64,000 nucleotides of DNA from Palaemon carinicauda. Taxonomy: Eukaryota > Arthropoda > Malacostraca > Decapoda > Palaemonidae. The DNA lies in assembly GCF_036898095.1 (NCBI RefSeq), contig NC_090765.1, forward strand, positions 28,116,749 through 28,180,748. Reading direction: 5' to 3'. A model generated the notes under the pieces. It made no database searches. It was given only the letters and a program-made list of their open reading frames with translations, and had not been told where the DNA came from. Below, piece after piece: positions 11,817 through 21,145 of this stretch. Position numbers and translations under genes: made by a program. Positions within the stretch are counted from its first letter, which is position 1, and each line of letters starts with the position of its first letter.

Positions 11817-12418
11817 ACATTAAGTTATGTTCTTTATAGTTACAGAACACTCCAACATCAAGCTATGTTCTTTATAGTTACAGAACACTCCAACATCAAG
11901 CTGTGTTCTTTATAGTTACAGAACACTCCAACATCAAGCTATGTTCTTTATCGTTACAGAACACTCCAACATCAAGCTATGTTCTTTATAGTTACAGTAC
12001 ACTCCAACATCAAGCTATGTTCTTTATAGTTACAGTACACTCCAACATCAAGCTATGTTCTTTATAGTTACAGAACACTCCAACATCAAGCTATGTTCTT
12101 TATAGTTACAGAACACTCCAACATCAAGCTATGTTCTTTATAGTTACAGAACACTCCAACATCAAGCTATGTTCTTTATAGTTACAGAACACTCCAACAT
12201 CAAGCTATGTTCTTTATAGTTACAGTACACTCCAACATCAAGCTATGTTCTTTATAGTTACAGAACACTCCAACATCAAGCTATGTTCTTTATAGTTACA
12301 GAACACTCCAACATCAAGCTATGTTCTTTATAGTTACAGTACACTCCAACATCAAGCTATGTTCTTTATAGTTACAGAACACTCCAACATCAAGCTATGT
12401 TCTTTATAGATACAGAAC
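11817..12418. repeat. 38-bp minisatellite, about 16 units
   Basis: Units of exactly 38 bp contain acactccaacatcaagctat followed by gttctttatagttacaga. Variation is limited to single bases (acagaacac or acagtacac, one ctgtg for ctatg, one tcg for tag). It ends near 12418 with a divergent gatacagaacactaataag. Confidence 0.97.
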
Positions 12419-13125
12419 ACTAATAAGCATTCTTCTACATGTAGTCCTTTTCTTTTAGTAGTAAAGGATGTCTGTAATGTGAACATCAAAGTCAAAATAA
12501 TATTTCTGGGTTCAACTTGTGTCGCTGCTATTAATATTTTTATTTCTTTTCTCGATTTATATTTACTTTTTTTTTTTTTGTAACGAAATTAATTCTTCAT
12601 CGTTATTTATATTATCCTACCAACGTTTCTGTTATACCAACGTTTCTGTTAGAGAGAAAATAATGTTTAGTAGTACAAAGTGAATGTTCCTAATCTATAT
12701 CATTTTACTGTAAAATCAATAATTTAGAATTAACCCTCAATTATGCCTGAAGGGTATCCTACTCGAGACCACAAGTCCAGTATCCTCTGTTTCTTTATTT
12801 AAAAATTCACTTAATACGAGTCTAATGCATTTGTATCTTGTCTCATTAGAGGGGTCAATGAACAGAAGAATTCGAGTGAAATAAACAACAAAAACTATAT
12901 TATGATAATTCTGAGGGATAACTGGAGGCAAATCTGGTGTAAGTAGAAGTCATCGAAAGTCAATTAATAAATTACCCTGCCATTTCTGGCCCTCTTGCTT
13001 ATTGCTTGCTTACAGATTGCCTGGCATTTAAAGCCAGACAGGGGCTCTTGGTTAGACTCCTGGTCACAGTGCATGGCAATGTACTTCATGCCAGTTACAT
13101 GAACCATATTTTCCCAACTATTCAT
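12419..13125. other. Non-coding stretch, nothing recognised except a small shared fragment
   Basis: A segment near 13100-13150 (ttacatgaaccatat, then tttcccaact, catctagt, atttctgacca) reappears at about 42280-42345, so it is part of an unnamed dispersed repeat. No coding signal is seen in the rest. Confidence 0.5.
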
Positions 13126-14688
13126 CTAGTATTTATTTTTACAAATTTCTGACCAGGCACTATCTTCACAGATTCTGCCATTTGCGATACAGAGAACCAT
13201 ATAACCTATTAAATAAAAATTCACCCATTCTTCAGGTCTGACAGCCTGTCTTGCCGACTGAGCCGTCTCCATCTGGAACGTAGTTTCTTGAACAAAGTTG
13301 TTTAAGGTTGAGAGGTTCATGACCGGACTCCAGCCTCCAGATACATTTCATACAAGTAAGAGTTGACAATAGACGCCAATGGACTTGTCTAGTACCTCTT
13401 AGAGAGTGGTCTTCTTCAACATAGTTTGGACTTTGGCCAGAAGTGCCTGTTCCTTAGTGGACCCAGTTGCAAAGGAACTCGACATTGCTGAATGTAGAGG
13501 AGGGAGAGAGAGAGCGAATGGGATATGGTATCCAACTCTGAGGTCAGTGACCGACCAAGGTTGTCTGTAGACGTCCCCTTACTAGTGGACTTGTAAGGAA
13601 AATGACCCCCTAGTGGGAACCGCCATGTTTCCCCCATCTCGCTACTCTACCTCCCTTGGAGCCCTTGGATCGAAAGGGCTGCTTAGGACCTTGCTTCTTA
13701 GCTGCCAGCTTAGAAGGTTGTGATCCCTTATGTCCCTGGCGCTTGCTAGGGGATATTCACTACGGTGATGCTGCCGAGGAGTATGGGCGAGAAGTCATTA
13801 CCTTATGCATGAGGGAGTACTGTCTCGCTTTCCTTCATTTGTCTGTAACTGCCTTGATATCCTCCAAGTTGAAGAGGAAGGGGGCTTCCATTGAGGAGTT
13901 GTGAAGCTTCATAGCTTCTCTCCTAGGCATCTGCCTCTGGAATTTTGAAGACTAATGCCTCTCGTCACCTCAAAACCCAGTTGACCCATTGGTTGATGAT
14001 GATGTTGGTCAAAAACTCCAATGTCCTGGCACCCGAGAGAAATAAGGTAGATATTACCTGGTTGGATGAGAAAGCCTCATTTTTAAAGAGGTAACCCACT
14101 GATCCCAACCAGCAGTCCAACAGTGAAACGACTTGCAAAGAGCACTTCACAACCCGTTCCATGTTTGTGGTATCTGCAGCAGAGAAAACTACCAGCAAAG
14201 CAAAGGAGTTTGTCCAAGGTCATATTCTGAGTCAGAGCCAGAATGGCCGAATCTAGAGGGAGAGGAGAACGATCGTTATCCACGATCTTATCTTGCAGTA
14301 CTTCCTCTGACATACCTAGAGTGGAGGAAATAACCGAGACAAGTTCACGGATCTGAGGTACTGTAATGCTCCTGCCATCTTGGCATAAGCCCACTTTTTG
14401 GCATTCTTGACCTTCCTCGACCAAGGCAAGACCACCTTAAATTTGGCAGGGTCTGGAAAGTGTTGTAGACAGGTCTAGGGCAGTGTCCTTGCCCTCAGCC
14501 GGAACTTGATCCAGCTCCCCCAGGGAGTTGATCCTTCCAATACACAAAATAACCTGCAGAAAGACATGGTCAGAATCTTTCTGCTCCAAGGGAGAGATCT
14601 TGGGGCTCATAGACGCAGGAAGCATGTCATTCAAATTTTCCGAGCCATCGTCAAAAGGTTCTTCCGCCTTTGAGCTCACACCTGCAGG
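13126..14688 (-). pseudogene. Old DIRS copy: RT start and gag C-terminal half, cut by the I-like element
   Basis: At 13126-13320 the minus-strand frame reads MNLSTLNNFVQETTFQMETA, which matches DLSALNKFVKQTSFSMETAD of the RT at 31.4-31.5 kb. At 13965-14198 CLLDCWLGSVGYLF and FLSGARTLEFLTNI match WLDVWLGSLGILL and FLLSGTRSIEFLAHQ of the gag at 32.2-32.4 kb. At 14437-14679 DHVFLQVI and GKDTALD match EHAFWQVL and GKDTVLD. The order RT then gag with rising coordinate agrees with minus-strand DIRS. Gaps and frameshifts separate all blocks. Its continuation lies beyond the I-like insertion, from 21146. Confidence 0.75.
14678..14688. repeat. Target-site duplication (3' side) of the I-like element
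   Basis: The 11-mer acacctgcagg occurs here and again at 21135-21145, flanking the insertion exactly at the tetranucleotide tail on one side and the 5' end on the other. Confidence 0.85.
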
Positions 14689-14708
14689 ATTGATTGATTG
14701 ATTGATTG
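14689..14708 (-). repeat. 3' TCAA-repeat tail of the I-like element
   Basis: On the plus strand this is a run of about five ATTG units adjoining the target duplication. I-type elements commonly end in short tandem repeats and not in poly(A). The same tail marks the 43-bp stub at 26100. Confidence 0.85.
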
Positions 14709-14823
14709 AAAGTTTTCTGGCATCCTGACATCTAAGGTCATTGACGCCGATACCATTTACTGTATATGAAAATTAAAAGAGAATTCGATTAAAACCATAA
14801 AAATTAAGAAGTCATTAAAATAG

Positions 14824-17800
14824 TTAAATAGTTTTCAGAAGACCTGCTTCTGAAATAAATCTAAAAATTCCGCTCGCATAGTAAGACACATCATGTCCAA
14901 GAATCTTGGCAAGGATAAACCTGCCATCCTCACCTCGAGCCTCAAACAGATATCTATTTCTTAAGTTAGTAAAATTAGGGCATTCGGTCAACAAATGCCT
15001 CACTGTTAAAGGTACTAAGCAGTCCTCGCAATACGGTTGGTGTTGGCCCTTCAGCAGAAACTCGTGTGTCAACCGTGTGTGACCAATACGGAGACGACAA
15101 AGAGTCGTCTCCCATTTTCGGGGAATCATGTTATACCTCCAAGGTGATATGATATTTGTTACTTCCCTCATTTTATTGCCGTCTTGACTGTCCCAGTGCT
15201 GTTGCCATTTATCACAAACCAATTTCTTGATGTAAGGTAGGAGATCGTTACATGGAATGGGATACCTCCTTGGTAGCAACTCGGATGCCGCATTCTTCGC
15301 CAGTAAATCTGCCTTCTCATTCCCAGACACACCTACATGTGCTGGAACCCAACAAAATCGAACCGTTATACCTTTCCGTCCAATAATAAAAAGCCATTCT
15401 AAAATCTTTAAAACTAGAGGGTTACTAGAATTAAAAACTTCTAAAGCTTGAAGAACACTCCTTGCATCACTAAAAATTGTAAAATTACCCTCCTTTTCCA
15501 AAGCTATTTTCTCAATAGCGGTTAATATGCCATACAGTTCGGCAGTAAATATGGAAGCTGTTAGAGGAAGTGCACCTCTACAATTAAAATCATTACTATG
15601 TACTCCAAATCCAACGCCAGCATCAGATTTGGAGCCATCAGTATATATAAAAGTTGATCCCCTATGTTCTTCGACATGTTCCATAAAAAGAGACCTGGAT
15701 TCTAAGTCAGTCATATTCTTCTTAACTCCAATAAAGTATTTACAAAAAGATATGTCAGGTAATTTCCATGGAGGCGTTGATGATACCTTGAATGGAAGTA
15801 CCTTATTTCTAATTATATCCAGACTATTTAAAAATCGTTTCACCCGAAAGCCATAAGGTTGAGGAGATTTTGGGTGCAACTCAAAGTATGATGCGTGTCT
15901 TACAAGGCTTGCAGTCTGAAAGGCTAGAGAGCTAGGGAGTCTTTGCAATCTAAACCAATACCGAAGAATGGAAGACATTCGGTAAAGGTCTAGAGGTAAC
16001 TCTCCAGCATCAACAAGGAGACTTGGGATAGGCGAGGTTTTAAAAGCTCCAGTAGATAATCTAATACCTGCATGATGTATCGAGTCTAATATTTTTAACC
16101 GGCTTGGGGTGGCTGAAGAATATACCTCACAACCATAACTAATTTTGGAAAAAATCAAGGCCTTGTATAATTTTAAAATAGTATTGCGGTCTGCCCCCCA
16201 TGATGTATGGGACAATACTTTTAAGATATTCAGAGCTTCAACACATTTAGCTTTTAGCGCTTTTAGGTGAGAAACCCATGTAAGTCTACAGTCAAATATC
16301 AAACCTAAAAATTTGGTTTCCGATACACATGGTATCCGTTGACCTTTAATGTATATATCCGGGTCTGGATGTACTCCCCGGATACGACAAAAATGGACAA
16401 TGGTAGTTTTACTTGTCGAGAACTTAAATCCATTCATGTCAGCCCACTGGATAATTTTATCAATAGAGAGTTGGATTTTTCTCTCAACCATTGCCATTCT
16501 AGTGCCAGCAAATGATATTGAGAGATCATCCACAAATAGTGTTGAGAGAACATCCTGGGGAATGGCTGAGGATATCCCATTAATTGCTAGTGCAAAAAGG
16601 GTTACACTCAGCACACTGCCCTGAGGAACTCCTTCTTCCTGGCACTTACTCTCTGATAGAGTTTCCCCCACTCTCACTTGAAAAACTCTACGTGAAAGAA
16701 ATGCCTGAATAAATAGTGGCAGCTCTCCTCTCAATCCCAATTCATGAATGGTTTTAAGAATACCATATCTCCATGTGGTATCATATGCCTTTTCAAGGTC
16801 AAAAAATACTGTAACATGGTGCTGTTTGGAAGCAAAGGCTTCACAAATAGATGACTCAAGTCGTATCAACACATCAGTCGTTGAGTGCATTTTTCGGAAT
16901 CCACATTGAATCGGTGATAAAATACCTTTCTTTTCAAGGTACCATATCAGCCCTGCATTGACCATCTTCTCCATGATTTTACATAAACAAGATGTCAATG
17001 CAATAGGACGATAGTTTGCTGCTAAAAACTTGTCTTTACCGGGTTTTAAAAAGGCTAAAATAATGGCTAGTTCCCAAACTCTTGGGTAACTATGATCATG
17101 CCATATTCTATTAATAATGCTTAAAATAAATAGCTTTGTATTAAAATGTACATGTTTAATCATTGCATATGGAATTCCATCGGGTCCAGGGGCTGTATCG
17201 TTGCAATGAGCAAGTGCGGAATCAAATTCTCTTTCAGTGAAAGGAGAATTATACGACTCTTCCCTTCTTGTTGCAAAATTTAAAATTTTCTTTTCTTCAG
17301 TGCTCCTATACTGGTGACCAGGGGCTCCTTCACACTTGCTGGATACATTTGAAAAATGATTAGCCAGGGCATTGCTAACTTCATTTGCTTCAGTTACATA
17401 CTGGCCATTCACCCTCAACACTGGTGGTGGGTTGGGGGTGAATTTGCCAGCTATCTTTTTTACTTTCCTCCACACAGAAGATGGTGGTGTTCTACTGTTA
17501 ATGGAGGAAACAAAAGACATCCATGACTGGCGCCTTGCTTCTTTCATGGCACGACGGAACTGTGCTCTACATTTCTTGTACATTATTAAATTCTCATCAG
17601 TTCTGCGTCTACGCAATCGTGTTAGAGATCTTCTTGTGGCTCTGTGGAGTGCAGTTAGTTCTGAAGACCACCACGGGACTGGTCGTCGTTTGAATAACCC
17701 TGTTGTTTTGGGAATTGAATTGACTCCTGCTGTATGAAGAGTTCCATTCAGTAGGTCTATGGCATCATCAACACTTTCAAACTGTTCTGCTCTCCCTTCG

Positions 17801-18513
17801 ATTTCACTTAGCTCACAAAATTTAACCCAGTCTGCCTTGTCTAGATTCCAACGTGGCGATCTTTGCAAAGGCGGACCCTTGTTGGTGTTTATAATGATTG
17901 GTGCATGATCACTAGTATGCCAATCATCTAATGTCCTCCAATCAAAATCAAGAAGGCAGTTAGAGCTTGCAATTGAAAGGTCAATGCATGACAAAGTACC
18001 TGTCTGAACATGGAAGTGTGTGGGCTCTCCGGTATTAAGGAGTCCCACATCCTCATTCTCCACAATTGATGAGATAATATTGCCCCTTGTGTTGGCCAAA
18101 ACATCACCCCATAAAGGATGTCTACCATTCATATCTCCCAGTAAGAGAAAAGGTTGAGGGAGTTGTTGAATGACCTCTGCTAAATCATCATATAAAATAT
18201 TATCATTTGGAGGTAAGTACAGAGAGCATATTGTATATTTTCTCCCTATATCAATTTGTACAACAACTGCCTGCAGGGTTGTACGTATAGACATGGGTAT
18301 TTGGGGAACATCTCGACGAATGTACATGAGACTTCCGCCATGGCTCCCTGCTTGTTGATTATATGGTGTTCTATAGCTAACATACTCTCGAGGACTAGGA
18401 GTGTTAGAATCAAGCATACTTTCCTGTAGACATACAATTATGGGGGAATGCTCATGAATTAGGAGCTTAAGTTCTTCATATTTCGCCCTCAAACCCTGAC
18501 AGTTCCATTGCAA
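14824..18513 (-). CDS. ORF2 of I-like element: endonuclease, reverse transcriptase, RNase H
   Basis: About 1230 codons without interruption. Residues 1-210 are an APE-type endonuclease: QWNCQGLRAK at the start, the catalytic-type LQES, the LYLPPN segment, GDMNGRHPLWG and TSDHAPI near the end. The reverse transcriptase occupies about 430-760, with NYRPIALTSCLCKIMEK, the motif A block FFDLEKAYDTTW, the EEGVPQGSVLS motif and the catalytic FVDDLSISF. RNase H lies near 975-1105 with YTDGSKSDAGVG, AELYGI, FSDARSVL and a WVPAHVGVSGNEKADLLAK end. The C-terminus has a C-x2-C...H...C cluster (CEDC...HLLTEC). The protein would nick target DNA and copy its own RNA in place. The first ATG in frame lies at 18417, after the endonuclease start, so translation probably begins at a non-ATG codon or by coupling to ORF1. 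Confidence 0.93.
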   Translation of the reverse strand: MQWNCQGLRAKYEELKLLIHEHSPIIVCLQESMLDSNTPSPREYVSYRTPYNQQAGSHGGSLMYIRRDVPQIPMSIRTTLQAVVVQIDIGRKYTICSLYLPPNDNILYDDLAEVIQQLPQPFLLLGDMNGRHPLWGDVLANTRGNIISSIVENEDVGLLNTGEPTHFHVQTGTLSCIDLSIASSNCLLDFDWRTLDDWHTSDHAPIIINTNKGPPLQRSPRWNLDKADWVKFCELSEIEGRAEQFESVDDAIDLLNGTLHTAGVNSIPKTTGLFKRRPVPWWSSELTALHRATRRSLTRLRRRRTDENLIMYKKCRAQFRRAMKEARRQSWMSFVSSINSRTPPSSVWRKVKKIAGKFTPNPPPVLRVNGQYVTEANEVSNALANHFSNVSSKCEGAPGHQYRSTEEKKILNFATRREESYNSPFTEREFDSALAHCNDTAPGPDGIPYAMIKHVHFNTKLFILSIINRIWHDHSYPRVWELAIILAFLKPGKDKFLAANYRPIALTSCLCKIMEKMVNAGLIWYLEKKGILSPIQCGFRKMHSTTDVLIRLESSICEAFASKQHHVTVFFDLEKAYDTTWRYGILKTIHELGLRGELPLFIQAFLSRRVFQVRVGETLSESKCQEEGVPQGSVLSVTLFALAINGISSAIPQDVLSTLFVDDLSISFAGTRMAMVERKIQLSIDKIIQWADMNGFKFSTSKTTIVHFCRIRGVHPDPDIYIKGQRIPCVSETKFLGLIFDCRLTWVSHLKALKAKCVEALNILKVLSHTSWGADRNTILKLYKALIFSKISYGCEVYSSATPSRLKILDSIHHAGIRLSTGAFKTSPIPSLLVDAGELPLDLYRMSSILRYWFRLQRLPSSLAFQTASLVRHASYFELHPKSPQPYGFRVKRFLNSLDIIRNKVLPFKVSSTPPWKLPDISFCKYFIGVKKNMTDLESRSLFMEHVEEHRGSTFIYTDGSKSDAGVGFGVHSNDFNCRGALPLTASIFTAELYGILTAIEKIALEKEGNFTIFSDARSVLQALEVFNSSNPLVLKILEWLFIIGRKGITVRFCWVPAHVGVSGNEKADLLAKNAASELLPRRYPIPCNDLLPYIKKLVCDKWQQHWDSQDGNKMREVTNIISPWRYNMIPRKWETTLCRLRIGHTRLTHEFLLKGQHQPYCEDCLVPLTVRHLLTECPNFTNLRNRYLFEARGEDGRFILAKILGHDVSYYASGIFRFISEAGLLKTI

Positions 18514-18527
18514 AATGGAGGAGAAAA

Positions 18528-20402
18528 CTATGGATTATTTCTGGAAGACATCTTGGATGAGGTCTTCCCATTAGCAGTTTTTAATGTAACATTATTACCA
18601 GTATGTTTCTTCAGAGGTGGTCTTGTTATGTTGGGTTTAACGTTGGTGTTTTTCTTTGTATTCTTTTTATCTATTTGTTGAGGTGGATGGTGGACCTCAA
18701 CTTGAATTTCTGATTTATTCAGTCCATCTTCTGGTTCATTAGAAACATCAACAGACAAAACATCAAATTTATTTGATGTCATAACCTTAACGTTTCTAAT
18801 GGAGGGTGGAGAGAGAGATGGAGGTCTCTCTCTTTTGCGATTAATAGATGGTGGGATTCGAGGTTTTTGCACCTTTCCCACAACAGGTGCATCAGGTAAG
18901 TTAGTCTTAAGTGGAACCTCCATCAGATCAGGCAAGGACATGGCCTGAGAGAGGTTTGTATTACTTTTTGTAATGGCGGCTGAAGGCTGTACAGCAATGG
19001 GCAATGACCTAGTGTTAATACACCGTGGTAAAGCCTCAGGAGGTGATAAGGTTACCTCGTTATTTGACATTTTGTCAGATAGTATACTTTTTTTTGAGCT
19101 ATTGGCAGTGCTAGGTTGGTTTGATTTTAATGCCTTAGCATATGTATTTGATTTATTTAATAGTCTTTTGGCATGGGTCACACTTATGTGTTCTAAGTTT
19201 GATTTGTTGAGGGCAGCTTCCTCCAACTTATATAGCTCGCAAATCTTGTCTGTGGATTTGTGATTCGAGCTGCAATTTAAACACCTGGCTCCAAGTGCAC
19301 ACTCTCCATGGTAAGATTTGGAGCAAATACCACACATCTTCTCATTTTTGCAAACTTTGGACGGGTGCCCAAATTTAAAACAATTAAAGCATTGCAATGG
19401 CTTCTGCTTGAAGGGTCTTACTTTAATCCTTTCGTTCTCGATAATAATATGAAAAGGTACATCAGCATCCTGGAACGTAAGGATTATCATTGATGTACCT
19501 GGGACTTTATGAACTTTCCAAACATTTAATGGACACATGGCCAGTATCTCCTCCTCTGTAAAATCATATAGGTCTCTGTTAAAAACTACGCCCCTTCCGT
19601 AGCTAAAATTTAGGTGGGGTTTGACATCTAACTTAATGTCATCATTATTTATTTTCATATTGGACAATATTACCGACTGTGTACTGGATTTGGCATGGAT
19701 AAGGAAACTATTTTTTCCGAAACGAGATATATCGCCTGGTGCAATAGTTCCTACTTTTTTCTGAATCAATTTGCATATTTTAAAATAATTCCCTGTAACC
19801 CCCTTTGATTCAGCTATAAGCCACATCGGTGGTTTTGGATTTCTCTGGGAGGGCATGACTAAATCTGTGCCTTTTTCCAACCAATCGGCAGGCCTGTACA
19901 CATCTAAATCTTTTGGTACCTTATCGCAGAGAGCAGCCGCGACATTCAAGTTATTAATTTTAATATTCTTCAAATTACTTATTGCACTAAATGCTTCGTC
20001 ATAACTACTATAAGATATCCATGAATCCCAAGTTTCAGCTTCAAGTTTCATCCTTATTTCTTTTATGCATCCATAGCATTCAAATGCTTTACATAGATCA
20101 TCATAATTTGTTTCTATTGAAATTTGTGTAACATGGAGGATTCGAAGTTTCCTCGTGTTACCCAAATTACTCGATTTGGAAATATCAGTAGAATGGTCCT
20201 TTCCCGTTCCGAGGTCATCAACAGAGCTATCCCTTATCACATTAGCAGAGGTCGTCAACAGTGCCGGGGGAGAGTCAGCGTATCCAGGGGATGGGGGTTC
20301 GTTCCTTAAAGAATCCATAATAGTAAAGAGAGGGAAAAGAGTTAGTTTGATGTACCTGCTCGAGAATGTTAGGCCATCACGCGTCGGAAAGGAAATTTGC
20401 AC
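18528..20402 (-). CDS. ORF1 (gag-like nucleic-acid-binding protein) of I-like element
   Basis: A 624-codon open frame. The first ATG is at 20402, but the second, beginning MDSLRNEPPSPGY (codon 29), may be the true start. An RRM-like fold is suggested around residues 85-160 (RKLRILHVTQISIETNYDDL, then WDSWISYSSYDEAFSAI). A zinc-knuckle region near residues 335-400 contains CFNCFKFGHPSKVC, CGICSKSYHGEC and a further C-x2-C. The tail is rich in S, P, N and K. In I-type elements this protein binds the element RNA and forms the RNP used with ORF2. Its stop codon (18528-18530) sits inside the upstream end of the ORF2 frame, which is open from 18534, so the frames overlap by seven bases. Confidence 0.9.
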   Translation of the reverse strand: MQISFPTRDGLTFSSRYIKLTLFPLFTIMDSLRNEPPSPGYADSPPALLTTSANVIRDSSVDDLGTGKDHSTDISKSSNLGNTRKLRILHVTQISIETNYDDLCKAFECYGCIKEIRMKLEAETWDSWISYSSYDEAFSAISNLKNIKINNLNVAAALCDKVPKDLDVYRPADWLEKGTDLVMPSQRNPKPPMWLIAESKGVTGNYFKICKLIQKKVGTIAPGDISRFGKNSFLIHAKSSTQSVILSNMKINNDDIKLDVKPHLNFSYGRGVVFNRDLYDFTEEEILAMCPLNVWKVHKVPGTSMIILTFQDADVPFHIIIENERIKVRPFKQKPLQCFNCFKFGHPSKVCKNEKMCGICSKSYHGECALGARCLNCSSNHKSTDKICELYKLEEAALNKSNLEHISVTHAKRLLNKSNTYAKALKSNQPSTANSSKKSILSDKMSNNEVTLSPPEALPRCINTRSLPIAVQPSAAITKSNTNLSQAMSLPDLMEVPLKTNLPDAPVVGKVQKPRIPPSINRKRERPPSLSPPSIRNVKVMTSNKFDVLSVDVSNEPEDGLNKSEIQVEVHHPPQQIDKKNTKKNTNVKPNITRPPLKKHTGNNVTLKTANGKTSSKMSSRNNP

Positions 20403-21134
20403 TCTCTACTATCGGCACAATGAGAGTATACTTCCCAGATGGTCCACTCCATACCCTACCCGAAGGATAGCATCAAAACAGATATAGAGGCACAGGTGTA
20501 AGCTGAACCCGCCTGTTAGGACTGAGACCAAGAAATTATGGAATCATCCTCCCCATATCTGTAATGACGGGCTTCCGGCCAAAAGCCAAGAGTCCTACCC
20601 CAAGCGTTGGATCCCCCTGGATTCCGAAGACCCAACACTTGAGAATAGTTCCGCCAAAAAGGTCCAAACCATCTTCGGGATGGCTGAGATCATCCAATAC
20701 TCTCATATATAGCTTTGAGCACAAACACCTCCCAACCGTGACACCTTTCCCATTCATCAAAGCAGGCAGCAATACCGGATGTATAAACATCCGCCCAAGT
20801 GGCAATAACAGATGTAGAAACATCCATGCCATAAAAAAGAGAGAAAAAAAAAAATAACAAACACACATATATATGTAAATATATACACATACGTATGGGA
20901 AATTTTACTCATAGGGTTGGGACAGCAACATGAAGGAAAGTTTATAATATTAGGAGAAGGTTGAAGCCATATAAAGAGGAAGAAAAAGATGAAAGAGAGA
21001 AATTTAGATTCGAACTGGGGGAGCAATTTCCCCAAGTTCGAGAGCCCTCTTGCCCGTCACCAAGATTCAGCACGGGAATGAAATGCCGTGCTGAAGCTCA
21101 ATGACTTCATCAAGGCATTCTCTCATTAAGAGGG
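20403..21134 (-). promoter_or_regulatory. 5' untranslated region of the I-like element (probable internal promoter region)
   Basis: About 0.73 kb lie between ORF1 and the 5' target duplication. Non-LTR elements of this type carry their promoter inside the 5' UTR. I cannot point to a specific motif here; only a short TA/CA-rich tract near 20860-20895 stands out. Confidence 0.45.
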
Positions 21135-21145
21135 ACACCTGCAGG
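21135..21145. repeat. Target-site duplication (5' side) of the I-like element
   Basis: acacctgcagg, identical to 14678-14688. Confidence 0.85.

Larger units (their letters stand above)
14689..21134 (-). mobile_element. Full-length I-like non-LTR retrotransposon
   Basis: A 6.4-kb element on the minus strand: a 5' untranslated region of roughly 0.7 kb (21134 down to about 20400), ORF1 with zinc knuckles, ORF2 with endonuclease, reverse transcriptase and RNase H, a short 3' UTR and a tail of TCAA repeats (14689-14708 on the plus strand as ATTG repeats). It is bounded by 11-bp direct repeats. ORF1 with CCHC knuckles, an APE-type endonuclease, an RNase H domain after the RT and a short-repeat tail together fit the I superclade. 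Both ORFs are uninterrupted, so the insertion is young. It landed in an older DIRS copy. Confidence 0.9.

Noticed and set aside
6562..12418. Regularly spaced direct repeats resembling a CRISPR array
   Set aside because: Units are contiguous tandem copies without unique spacers, the DNA is eukaryotic, and no Cas genes are present.
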